NCBI RefSeq assembly: GCF_002886255.1
Contig: NZ_KZ614149.1
Location: 124,001-188,000, forward strand
DNA length: 64,000 bases
Origin: Alteribacillus bidgolensis
GTDB lineage: Bacteria > Bacillota > Bacilli > Bacillales > Marinococcaceae
Direction of reading: 5' to 3'
This document shows positions 34,371 to 42,517 of this stretch, piece by piece. The notes beneath the pieces were generated by a model. The model had not been told where the DNA came from, made no database searches, and was given only the letters and a program-made list of their open reading frames with translations. Made by a program: the position numbers and the translations under genes. How positions within the stretch are numbered: position 1 is the stretch's first letter; each line of letters begins with the position of its first letter.

Positions 34371-35237
34371 ATGAAAAAATTTTTTATGTTTTCTCTCCTT
34401 GCTATGTTTTTGTTTATCATAGCAGCTTGCGGAGCTGAAAATAATCTGGAGGAAGAGACCGCTGGAGAAGAGGAAGCTGCCGAAGAGACAGAAAACGGGG
34501 CTGGAAATGAAGAAGAGGCTGAAGAAGCTGCGGAGGATGAAGAGAAGCCTACATATTCTGTAGCAACAGATAATAACTATGTGCCTTTTGAGTTCATTGA
34601 TCAAGAAACCGATAAACTAATTGGATTTGATATTGATTTAATAAATGCAATAGCTGATGAAGCAGGGTTTGATATAGAAATTGAACAAATGGAGTTTTCT
34701 GGAATAGTTTCTGCTATTCCTTCCGGCCGTTTTGATATAGGAATTGCTGGAATGACGATTACAGAAGAGCGCGAAGAAAATATTGACTTTTCTCAGCCTT
34801 ACTATGACGCTGGTTTAATTTTAGCCGTACTAGATGGTAATGAGGAGATTTCTTCGATAGACGATGTGGACGGCATGACAGTCGCAACACGTGTCGGCTC
34901 AACCAGTGAAGATTATCTCCAAGAAAATACTGACGCAAATGTTGAAGCGTTCCCTGAAATTACAGAAGCATATCGAAGTGTACTTACCGAACGGACAGAT
35001 GCAGTGTTGTATGATAAACCAAATGTTGAATATTATGCAGAGACAGAAGCAGGAGGAGAGCTTGTTACTGTTGGTGACCTATTACAAGGTGAACAATATG
35101 GCATAGCCTTCCCGAAAGACTCTGAACTTCGCGATGAAGTAGACGAAGCTATTGACTCGTTAAAGGAAAGCGGAAAATTTGATGAAATTTATACAAAGTG
35201 GTTTGGCGAGGCTCCAGATGATAGTGAGGAAGAATAA
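34371..35237 (+). CDS. amino-acid ABC transporter substrate-binding lipoprotein
   Basis: 288 residues from the ATG at 34371, set by AAAAGGGGG. The signal peptide ends in the lipobox IAAC at Cys20, so the protein is anchored to the outer membrane face. Residues 25-58 are an unusually acidic linker of Glu and Ala. The periplasmic-binding fold of the polar amino-acid type follows: ATDNNYVPFEFID, GFDIDLINAIA, GIAGMTITEEREENIDFSQPYY. It resembles glutamine/arginine binders. The permease and ATPase genes follow after a 520-base gap. Confidence 0.9.
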   Translation: MKKFFMFSLLAMFLFIIAACGAENNLEEETAGEEEAAEETENGAGNEEEAEEAAEDEEKPTYSVATDNNYVPFEFIDQETDKLIGFDIDLINAIADEAGFDIEIEQMEFSGIVSAIPSGRFDIGIAGMTITEEREENIDFSQPYYDAGLILAVLDGNEEISSIDDVDGMTVATRVGSTSEDYLQENTDANVEAFPEITEAYRSVLTERTDAVLYDKPNVEYYAETEAGGELVTVGDLLQGEQYGIAFPKDSELRDEVDEAIDSLKESGKFDEIYTKWFGEAPDDSEEE

Positions 35238-35249
35238 AAAATTGGAAAA

Positions 35250-35281
35250 AAAGCGTGACATTTTGATATTGTCACGCTTTA
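35250..35281 (+). terminator. hairpin after the substrate-binding protein gene
   Basis: AAAGCGTGACA and TGTCACGCTTT are perfect 11-base arms. The tail TTTAAC is short. If it works, most transcripts end before the permease gene and give excess binding protein. Confidence 0.65.
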
Positions 35282-35307
35282 ACTTTGCACTGTTAGGAGA
35301 ATTTTTA

Positions 35308-35757
35308 GGCTCTATAGTAAATGTTGTGGTGTCTCCTTTGAAATCAGAGAAAACGCGGCGCATGGACAAATGGTGAAATTACTGCAAAATAGGGGGCATG
35401 CGGACATCGGCAATTTACTGCAAAGCGAACAATATCCACCGCTTAGACACGTAATAGCAGAATTCATGTCTATTAAACCTTCTATATCCCTGTTTTACAA
35501 GATACAGCCGAACAAATGTCCGACCTATGCTGCACGACCACTGATCAACTTTTGGGACAAACCTTTATCAGGAATAATTCTTCCACATCATTTAACAGAG
35601 GGCCAAATTTATCGGGAACAGGTTGTTCGTGAACTTAACAGAAGTTCCTTAGATCTGTCGCCAAAAACACCACACCCTGTGGTTCTGGTGATATTAGCAC
35701 GTCCTACTGTGGTTTTTAGCGTTTTTCTAATGTTTATTGCAGGGGGAGAGGAAACAA
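35308..35757 (+). other. relic insertion between transporter genes, ISL3-like left end
   Basis: It begins GGCTCTATAGTAAATGTTG, which aligns with the ISL3-type end at 403 (GGCTCTAT--TA--TGTTG). The rest has one open frame from 35370 but no ribosome binding site, no recognisable protein text and no transposase motif. I see no matching right end. It separates the binding-protein gene from its permease and is best read as a decayed IS or MITE. Confidence 0.4.
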
Positions 35758-36417
35758 ATGTATGTATTTACAACTAATCATTATATAGAAATTTTGCCAA
35801 ATTTATGGTCCGGATTCCTGTTTACCCTTTTAATAACGATAACTGGTGTAGCCATTGGTTTTGTTCTTGGAGCTATATTTGGTTTAATGAGGCTATCTAA
35901 AGTTAAAATAGTTTATGGTATTGCAACGATTTACGTTGAACTAGTACGGGGAACACCGCTTTTAGTTCAAATATTTTTTATATATTTTGGGCTTTCAGAT
36001 TTTATGAACATAAACCTGGATAAATTAACGGCATCCATTATAGCAATTGCTGCTAATGCTGGAGCTTATATAGCTGAAATTGTCAGAGGAGCCGTTCAAT
36101 CCGTTGATAAAGGTCAAACAGAAGCAGGTAGATCACTTGGGTTATCATCGCGCCAAACTATGCTTTATATTATTTGGCCGCAAGCATTAAGACGAATGAT
36201 TCCGCCGCTTGGAAATCAATTTATTATTAGTCTTAAAGATACTTCATTATTTTCAGCAATTGCAGTTACAGATCTAATGTATGAGGGACGCCAATATGCA
36301 AGCTCTACATTTGCTGATTTTGAGTCTTACATAATGGTAGCTATTTTTTATTTAGTAATTACCATACCTTCTATGCTCATTTTGCGTCAGTACGAACGGA
36401 GGTTTGAAAGAGAATGA
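35758..36417 (+). CDS. amino-acid ABC transporter permease
   Basis: 219 residues from the ATG behind GGGGGAGAGG; an earlier in-frame ATG at 35737 overlaps that site. About five membrane segments. The polar-amino-acid permease N-terminal block (GFLFTLLITITGVAIGFVLG), YVELVRGTPLLVQIFFIYFG and the ATPase-contact EAA loop (EAGRSLGLSSRQTMLYIIWPQALR) are present. It ends in a 4-base overlap with the ATPase gene. Confidence 0.93.
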   Translation: MYVFTTNHYIEILPNLWSGFLFTLLITITGVAIGFVLGAIFGLMRLSKVKIVYGIATIYVELVRGTPLLVQIFFIYFGLSDFMNINLDKLTASIIAIAANAGAYIAEIVRGAVQSVDKGQTEAGRSLGLSSRQTMLYIIWPQALRRMIPPLGNQFIISLKDTSLFSAIAVTDLMYEGRQYASSTFADFESYIMVAIFYLVITIPSMLILRQYERRFERE

Positions 36418-37136
36418 TACAAGTAAAAGATCTGCATAAGTCTTTTGGAGAGACAGAAGTACTGAAAGGTTTAACTACAGAAATCAAAGAAAAAGAAGTG
36501 GTGTGTGTTATTGGTCCTTCTGGCTCTGGGAAGAGTACTTTTTTACGCTGTTTAAATATGTTAGAAGAAATTACAGACGGGCATGTTGTAATTGATGGCA
36601 GTGATTTAACGGACCCAGCTACTGACATCAATAAGGTACGTTCTGAGGTAGGTATGGTTTTTCAGCATTTTAACTTATTTCCCCATTTAACTGTAGTAGA
36701 AAATATTATTTTAGCACCACTAAAAGTAAAAAAGATTACTAAAACGGAAGCAGAAGAAACTGCTTTACCGTTATTAGATAAAGTAGGTTTAAAAGATAAG
36801 GCTCATGTTTACCCTAACAGCTTATCTGGTGGACAAAAACAGCGAGTGGCTATTGCTAGGGCACTAGCAATGAACCCTAAAGTGATGCTGTTTGATGAGC
36901 CAACTTCGGCTTTGGACCCAGAGTTAGTTGGAGATGTACTGGCTGTTATGAAGGATTTAGCTGAAGAAGGAATGACAATGGTAGTAGTTACACATGAAAT
37001 GGGGTTCGCTAAAGAAGCAGGGGATCGTGTATTCTTCATTGATGAAGGCGTATTTATGGAAGAAGGACCGCCGTCACAGCTATTTGATAACCCGCAAAAC
37101 CCAAGAACCCAATCTTTTTTAAGTAAAGTATTATAA
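36414..37136 (+). CDS. amino-acid ABC transporter ATP-binding protein (GlnQ-like)
   Basis: 240 residues, ATGA overlap with the permease. Walker A GPSGSGKST, Q-loop VFQHFNLFPHLTV, signature LSGGQKQR, Walker B VMLFDEPTSALDPE and the H-loop THEMGFA are all intact. It powers uptake with the permease and the lipoprotein at 34371. Closest in kind to glutamine/arginine transport ATPases. Confidence 0.95.
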   Translation: MIQVKDLHKSFGETEVLKGLTTEIKEKEVVCVIGPSGSGKSTFLRCLNMLEEITDGHVVIDGSDLTDPATDINKVRSEVGMVFQHFNLFPHLTVVENIILAPLKVKKITKTEAEETALPLLDKVGLKDKAHVYPNSLSGGQKQRVAIARALAMNPKVMLFDEPTSALDPELVGDVLAVMKDLAEEGMTMVVVTHEMGFAKEAGDRVFFIDEGVFMEEGPPSQLFDNPQNPRTQSFLSKVL

Positions 37137-37142
37137 TTAACC

Positions 37143-37171
37143 AGCCCCTGGAGTCCAATTCTTCAGGGGCT
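37143..37171. terminator. hairpin between convergent ATPase and pdxK genes
   Basis: AGCCCCTG and CAGGGGCT are perfect arms with a 13-base loop, in the 45-base space between two convergent genes. Confidence 0.65.
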
Positions 37172-37181
37172 GCAGTTTATA

Positions 37182-38006
37182 TTAGCGTTCTTTTTTCGCC
37201 GATTGGTAACGGTAGGCTGTATGGTTGACAGGTCCAATATATTGATTAAGAGGGAAGGAATCTGTAATAGCAGCAGTGATAAACTGTTTAGCGGTTTCAA
37301 TTGCTTCTCTTACTGGTTTTCCATGAGCTAATTCTGCAGTAATCGCAGCCGAATAGGTACAACCTGCACCGTGAGTGTATTCTGTATGAATTTTTGGTGA
37401 CTCAATATACTCAAAACTTTTTCCGTCATACAAAACATCGATGGATTGATCCTCGCCTGTTTCGCCTCCCCCTTTTATAATAACAAAAGAAGGTCCTTGC
37501 TCATAAATGGTTACTGCTGCTTTTTTCATTTCTTCTACGCTTTGGACAGCATCCATGTCAGCAATCTGAGAAGCTTCAAAAAGGTTAGGGGTTACTACTA
37601 AAGCTTTTGGTACAAGGACTTCTCGTAAATGTTGATCCACTTCAGGATTAAGGGCTTCATCAGCTCCTTTACAGACCATTACAGGATCCACAACTAGTTT
37701 TTCAATATGATATTGATCCACCTTATTGGCTACCAATTCTATTGTTTCTATTGACCCAAGCATACCGGTTTTAGCAGCATCCACTCCGACACCAGCTAAA
37801 ACGGTTTCTAGTTGTGCTTCAATAACAGAACGTTCTTGGGGAAAGACAGCATGATGCCAATCTTGATGAGGATCTTGTGCAACAATGGTGGTCAAAGAGG
37901 TCATGCCATAAACCCCGAGTTCTTGAAAAGTTTTTAAATCAGCTTGAATTCCAGCTCCCCCGCTAGTATCAGACCCAGCAATAGTAAGGACTTTTTTTAA
38001 AGACAT
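37182..38006 (-). CDS. pdxK: pyridoxine/pyridoxal/pyridoxamine kinase
   Basis: 274 residues from the ATG at 38006, eight bases after GAGGTGA. Ribokinase-like fold: SDTSGGAGIQADLKTFQELGVYGMT at the N-terminus, VDPVMVCKGADEAL, TPNLFEA, and the ATP/catalytic loop THGAGCTYSAAI. B. subtilis PdxK is a ThiD look-alike, and its GAGCTYSA text with a Cys is kept here, so I prefer PdxK to ThiD. No thiamine genes lie nearby. Confidence 0.85.
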   Translation of the reverse strand: MSLKKVLTIAGSDTSGGAGIQADLKTFQELGVYGMTSLTTIVAQDPHQDWHHAVFPQERSVIEAQLETVLAGVGVDAAKTGMLGSIETIELVANKVDQYHIEKLVVDPVMVCKGADEALNPEVDQHLREVLVPKALVVTPNLFEASQIADMDAVQSVEEMKKAAVTIYEQGPSFVIIKGGGETGEDQSIDVLYDGKSFEYIESPKIHTEYTHGAGCTYSAAITAELAHGKPVREAIETAKQFITAAITDSFPLNQYIGPVNHTAYRYQSAKKER

Positions 38007-38099
38007 GAACATTCACCTCGCTTTAATATCAATGATTTCGTATAATTTATATTCCACAAATATTTAGTCACAAACATTCTTTATGGAAGGTGTAAAACA

Positions 38100-39332
38100 T
38101 TAAATAACCCACTCTCCGTTTCTCATCAACGGTTCTGTTTCTCCATTAGAAAGCCTTCCGTCAATATCCATTTCTCCACTGCCTACCATAAAATCAACGT
38201 GAGTGATGCTCGTGTTTATGCCATTTGCTTCTTTTTCTTCTTTTGACATCTCGGTGCCATTTTTAATACAAAAGGCATAGGCACTTCCTATAGCGAGGTG
38301 GTTTGAAGCATTTTCGTCAAAAAGAGTGTTATAAAATAATGTGCCGGATTGGGAAATGGGAGAACTGTGGGGGACAAGTGCAACCTCTCCTAAATAATGG
38401 GAGCCTTCGTCGGTATCTATTAAGTTTTTTAACGTTTCTTCCCCTTCTTTTGCTTCAAATTCTGTAATTTTTCCATCCTTAAAATGAATAGTAAAATCAT
38501 CAATGACATTTCCGCTGTAATTAAGAGGTTTTGTGTTTCTTACATAACCGTTGACTCCTGTTTTATGAGGAACAGTAAACACTTCTTCTGTAGGCATATT
38601 TGCAATGAAATGAACACCGTCTTTGTTATCACTGCCGCCGCCAGCCCATATATGGCCGTTAGGAAGGTCAATCGTTAAATCTGTACCTGGTGCTTTATAG
38701 TGCAGCTGCTTGAACGCTTTTTCATTTAAAAATGCAGCTTTTTCTTGTAATGTTTTATTATGTTCATCCCATTTTTCCACTGGGTTTTCCTGATCTGCTC
38801 GAACGGCTTTAAAAATTGCATCCCACAGATTTTTCTCTGCTTCTTCTTCTGATACATCAGGAAAAACTTTTTTAGCCCAGCCAGTAGAAGGGGTTGCTAT
38901 AACAAGCCAGCTTACCATGTCTGATTGGATATAAGAGCGAAATGTATCCATTGCTTCGCCAGCGGTTTTATTTGCATTTGCTATCCGGCTTTGATCTATT
39001 CCTTTTAAAAGGTCGGGATCAGTCGATTTTACCGTTATAAATGCTGCCCCATTTTCAGCTAATTCTTCTCTTCCTTTGGCAATCCAGCTAGGGAATTCTT
39101 TAAAAGCTTCATCTGGGGCTTTTTCATATTTAACACGAGAAAGTTCTTCATCTATCCAATCTACATGTACGTTTTTAGCACCCGCATCATATGCTTTTTT
39201 TGCTAATAGACGAACAAAACCTGCTGAAGTTATCGGAGCGTTAATAAAGAGAGGTTGATTTGGTTGAATGTTCACCCCTTTTTTGATTGCAAGTTCAGCG
39301 TAATTTTCCAACTTTCTTTCGAAATTCTCCAT
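38100..39332 (-). CDS. ampS: aminopeptidase, M29 family
   Basis: 410 residues, start after AAAGGAGA. A two-metal exopeptidase. Expected ligands are visible: the Glu pair in MPTEEVFT, Glu in LGEVALVP, His and Tyr in ASNHLAIGSAYAF, and THVDFMVGS. The N-terminal block LENYAELAIKKGVNIQPNQPLFI is typical of AmpS/AmpT/PepS. It probably recycles peptides in the cytoplasm. Confidence 0.94.
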   Translation of the reverse strand: MENFERKLENYAELAIKKGVNIQPNQPLFINAPITSAGFVRLLAKKAYDAGAKNVHVDWIDEELSRVKYEKAPDEAFKEFPSWIAKGREELAENGAAFITVKSTDPDLLKGIDQSRIANANKTAGEAMDTFRSYIQSDMVSWLVIATPSTGWAKKVFPDVSEEEAEKNLWDAIFKAVRADQENPVEKWDEHNKTLQEKAAFLNEKAFKQLHYKAPGTDLTIDLPNGHIWAGGGSDNKDGVHFIANMPTEEVFTVPHKTGVNGYVRNTKPLNYSGNVIDDFTIHFKDGKITEFEAKEGEETLKNLIDTDEGSHYLGEVALVPHSSPISQSGTLFYNTLFDENASNHLAIGSAYAFCIKNGTEMSKEEKEANGINTSITHVDFMVGSGEMDIDGRLSNGETEPLMRNGEWVI

Positions 39333-39514
39333 CAGAATTCTCCTTTTTCATTGGGAATATAAAAAATTTGAAAAATCATACTACATTTATCTAGCAAGTA
39401 TTGTAACATATATACGGATCCTGCAATTTAAGGATGTTTTTGAAAACATGTAATACACTTATTATATAAAGTCTATATACTATTTAAGCCATAAAATTTA
39501 ATAGGAGGGAACAA

Positions 39515-40051
39515 ATGAAATCATTAACAGTGTTTTGCGGCTCTCGAAAAGGCAATAATTCAATATATATAAAAGAAGCAGAGAATTTAGGAAAGTCAGC
39601 TGCTAAAAATAATATAGAAATTGTTTATGGCGGATCAAGTTCTGGCTTAATGGGAGCAGTTGCTGATGGGGCTCTCAGTCAAGGAGGAAAGGTCACTGGT
39701 ATAATACCAGAAGATCTTAAACCAAAAGAAATAGCTCATCAGCATGTAACTAATCTTATAACGGTGAATAGTATGCACGAAAGAAAAGCGTTAATGTATG
39801 AAAAAGGGGAAGCTTTTGTTGCAATGCCAGGCGGAATTGGCACGCTCGAAGAATTTATGGAAGTGCTGACGTGGGGGGCTATTGGCCATCATCAAAAAAG
39901 ATGTGCTTTATTGAATGTGCGTGACTATTACGCTCCTTTGCATCATCTTTTGGAGCACATGGTAAAGGAAGGGTTTTTATCACATACTATCCAAAAAAAT
40001 ATAGTTATAGAAGATAATGCAGAAAAACTACTGCATAGCTTAAATATTTAA
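39515..40051 (+). CDS. LOG-family (TIGR00730) protein, YvdD-like
   Basis: 178 residues, start after AGGAGGG. Rossmann-like lysine-decarboxylase-type fold with VYGGSSSGLMGAVADGAL and the hallmark PGGIGTLEE preceded by MHERKALM. Members with these motifs cleave nucleoside 5'-monophosphates of the cytokinin type and possibly AMP. The role in Bacillus is unknown. Confidence 0.92.
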   Translation: MKSLTVFCGSRKGNNSIYIKEAENLGKSAAKNNIEIVYGGSSSGLMGAVADGALSQGGKVTGIIPEDLKPKEIAHQHVTNLITVNSMHERKALMYEKGEAFVAMPGGIGTLEEFMEVLTWGAIGHHQKRCALLNVRDYYAPLHHLLEHMVKEGFLSHTIQKNIVIEDNAEKLLHSLNI

Positions 40052-40061
40052 ACGAATCTGT

Positions 40062-40100
40062 AGAAAAATCGCCCTTCGATGCATGAAAGGCGATTTTTCT
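40062..40100. terminator. bidirectional terminator
   Basis: AGAAAAATCGCC and GGCGATTTTTCT pair perfectly around a 15-base loop between convergent genes. Confidence 0.88.
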
Positions 40101-40653
40101 ATGAAGACATCTTTATATTAGAATTTTGGTTGTCTAAAAGGGTAATGGTCTCTCTTTTATGGAAATTGTGTATGTTGGCTACGAAACTGGTTGGGGGAGA
40201 CTGAATTTTAGTATTATATTTTACTACAGTATTGTTATAAATCTTTGCTGCTTTTTTTATTTTTAGGTCTGTTTCTTTTAAATGTTTCTCCACATAAGTA
40301 AATTCCTCATCTTTCCTTAATTCCGAAACTTCTTCTAAGGCGAAAACTTGAAATAATGTTTCAGAGAGCTCCTCATTTATATTCATTTGGTGGTTCCTAT
40401 CGTTGTTTGGGGAAGCTAACTGACTCCTTAATTCCACAAGTTTTTCTAAAGTATGCTGTTCATTTTTAATATGCTGCTGAACGACATCAATTAAACGAGG
40501 TATTAAATTAAATCGGTGGTTTAATTGTGTGTCAATTTGTGCCCATGCATCTTCCACCCAATTAAGATATTTGATCAGAGCATTATACCCCACGATCCAG
40601 CTGACTAAAGCAATAATGATTACTATTCCTAGGATAGCGCCAAAAAAGGTCAA
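40099..40653 (-). CDS. LemA family protein
   Basis: 184 residues from a TTG behind AAAGGAGG. One N-terminal membrane helix (about 4-22), then the LemA coiled coil: YNALIKYLNWVEDAWAQIDTQLNHRFNLIPRLIDVV. The C-terminal part is a little divergent and ends NSNIKMSS. LemA proteins are membrane-bound with a cytoplasmic or external helical bundle; the function is not established. No partner TPM-domain gene lies beside it. Confidence 0.88.
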   Translation of the reverse strand: MTFFGAILGIVIIIALVSWIVGYNALIKYLNWVEDAWAQIDTQLNHRFNLIPRLIDVVQQHIKNEQHTLEKLVELRSQLASPNNDRNHQMNINEELSETLFQVFALEEVSELRKDEEFTYVEKHLKETDLKIKKAAKIYNNTVVKYNTKIQSPPTSFVANIHNFHKRETITLLDNQNSNIKMSS

Positions 40654-40822
40654 ATCGATGGAACCTCCTTTACGGCTTAATTACCAAATGTACATAGAAC
40701 GATTATAACTGGAATCATCTACAAATAGTATAGCACGTTTATCTGCTTTCTATCATTGTTTTATTTGGAATTGGTTATGAAACGCGTTTTTCCGTTTCAT
40801 GTTAGAGGAGCCACATAACTAG

Positions 40823-40978
40823 AAATTAGTTCAGGCAATTGTTCCTACACTTGTTCGGACGGCTGCCGGATCAGACGTAGCTGCAAACGCAGGGAGCATT
40901 GTTTTGGTCGATGTTCATGCTCTGTTACTTCTTTCCTTTTTACTGCTCTTTGATAAGGAAAGGCAAACAAATCTATAA
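40823..40978 (+). pseudogene. C-terminal stub of a lost gene
   Basis: A stop-free frame of 51 codons reads QAIVPTLVRTAAGSDVAANA then GSIVLVDVHALLLLSFLLLF and ends KERQTNL. It has no start codon or ribosome binding site and is preceded in frame by a stop. The text looks like a conserved loop followed by a membrane helix, so it is likely the end of a deleted membrane protein. Family not recognised. Confidence 0.35.
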
Positions 40979-41047
40979 AATATATCCATAAATGCTAGGT
41001 TACGGTGATTTTTAAAAGATGGGGAGCTGTACCGTGGCTTGTGCACC

Positions 41048-41656
41048 TTAATACCACCAGCGGTAGATAAGGATGATAATGATTAGAAAACCGACATAAA
41101 TGGATAGGCCAGTAACAAATGCATGGAGGGAAGAAAACAGCTGATTTCCAAGATAAGCAAAGGCAATCATTCCGGGAATTTGGCCGATGGCCGTGGCAGC
41201 GAAATAGGTTGAAAACAGCATGGTACTCAACCCCGAGTAAATATTGATAAAAGTGGGAGGTATGATAGGGAGCATTCGGCTGAAAAGAACGGCAGTAAAT
41301 GCATTTCGGCTTATCATGCTATCAAATTTTTTCACCTTGTCAAATCGGTTTATATAGCGTTGGAACTGATGGATAAAAAAGAAACGGGTAACAATGAAAA
41401 AAACGACAGCAGCTCCGACAGCTCCTGTCCAGTTTATGGCGGAGCCGATCCACAAACCATATTTCATTCCCATCATACCGGCAAACACAGTGAAAGGGAC
41501 AACAGGAATGGTGCCAAGAAGGACCGCAAGAAAAAACATCAACGGTAGTTCAGTTAACGTACTTTGGTTGAGCCAAGCTAACAGTGGCCCTCGGTATAGA
41601 AAAGCAATATATATAATGATTCCATAACTGATTGCTATAATCATTGCCTTTTTCAT
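41048..41656 (-). CDS. TVP38/TMEM64 (VTT-domain) membrane protein
   Basis: 202 residues, start after GGGAGAT. About five or six membrane segments. The VTT/DedA-like core shows FTVFAGMMGMKYGLWIGSAINWTGAVGAA and SRMLPIIPPTFINIYSGLS, with re-entrant glycine and proline features. The family is linked to lipid scrambling or export; the function here is open. Confidence 0.9.
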   Translation of the reverse strand: MKKAMIIAISYGIIIYIAFLYRGPLLAWLNQSTLTELPLMFFLAVLLGTIPVVPFTVFAGMMGMKYGLWIGSAINWTGAVGAAVVFFIVTRFFFIHQFQRYINRFDKVKKFDSMISRNAFTAVLFSRMLPIIPPTFINIYSGLSTMLFSTYFAATAIGQIPGMIAFAYLGNQLFSSLHAFVTGLSIYVGFLIIIILIYRWWY

Positions 41657-41774
41657 GATTATATCTCCCTGCAGTTGGCATTAATTATTTAAGAGGGCTC
41701 TGCCAAGTCATTTGCAAAGCCCCCCTTTAAAATAAAATATAAGTCTCAAAAAGAAAGCTTACCAAAGGCTTTGA

Positions 41775-41990
41775 TTAATAATCCTTCTGATCCCCTTCTT
41801 TTGCTGATGCACGTGGAGCAATGTCTTCCTCTTCTACCTTCTGAAAACCTTTATCTAACTGTCCGGAATTTTCAATGTCACCGGAAGCCTTGTATCCACT
41901 GATTTCCATATTGGAAGTATTTGAGTACAGTCCCATTCCGCCTAGTTTCACATTTATTTTTTCATCCTTGTGTTCATTTTTCTGATCCAT
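41775..41990 (-). CDS. small hydrophilic protein, unknown
   Basis: 71 residues, MDQKNEHKDEKINVKLGGMG at the start and EEEDIAPRASAKEGDQKDY at the end. Start set by GGGGTGA. No signal, no membrane segment; rich in Lys, Glu, Asp, Gly and Ser with an NVKLGGMGLYSNTS core. It may be a spore or stress protein of low structure. I do not recognise it. Confidence 0.65.
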   Translation of the reverse strand: MDQKNEHKDEKINVKLGGMGLYSNTSNMEISGYKASGDIENSGQLDKGFQKVEEEDIAPRASAKEGDQKDY

Positions 41991-42471
41991 TTTTTCACCC
42001 CTTCATTGTAATATAACCAAAGGAACGCATATTAACTAAGGTGGTGACAAAAATGTCAAAGAAGCAAAAAATGACTTAGGAAAGACGACCTCAATACGGC
42101 TATTGCAGACGAGGAAATCAAGCAGATACTTTTCTTAAAACATCTTAAAATAAAATAGAGCTTCCCTCAGTCCCGATGATATTGTGGCAAAAGAATGGTT
42201 GTACTTGTAGGTAATATTTCTTGTTAATCATATTATATAAAAGTAATAATTGATCGTATTGTCTTAATCAAATGTATTTTCTAAAAACCCTATTGTATAA
42301 TGACTGAAAACCAGAAACAGGAAGTGACGGTTTTTGGATTGGTACGAGAAATAATGGAGGAATTGAAGAACGAGTAGTCATTATCTCACACGCAAATTCG
42401 GATCAATGCTAAGAAGTTTATTCAGACTTTGTACTATGAATCCAAACGGTTGTTGTCCGAGCAGTAACATT
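41991..42471. other. intergenic stretch, possible decayed small ORF
   Basis: AAGGTGGTGA precedes ATGTCAAAGAAGCAAAAAATG at 42053, but that frame stops after eight codons. A neighbouring frame runs to a stop at 42156-42158 with DDLNTAIADEEIKQIL. This may be a broken small gene. A TTGTATAATG word near 42292 resembles an extended -10. Nothing else can be supported. Confidence 0.35.
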
Positions 42472-42506
42472 CATTCCCCATTGACCAAAAAAATCAATGG
42501 GGAATG
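42472..42506 (-). terminator. hairpin after the symporter gene
   Basis: CATTCCCCATTGA and TCAATGGGGAATG are perfect 13-base arms with a nine-base loop, starting 12 bases past the symporter stop. The T run is in the loop, not the tail, so efficiency is uncertain. Confidence 0.6.
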
Positions 42507-42517
42507 ATGGATTTAGA

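Noticed and set aside
35370..35777. 135-codon ORF between the ABC transporter genes
   Set aside because: No ribosome binding site, no recognisable domain, and it overlaps the permease start in another frame; treated as part of a relic insert.
37182..38006. Calling the kinase ThiD (HMP-phosphate kinase)
   Set aside because: No thiamine genes nearby and the GAGCTYSA loop fits the Bacillus PdxK branch better; ThiD cannot be fully excluded.
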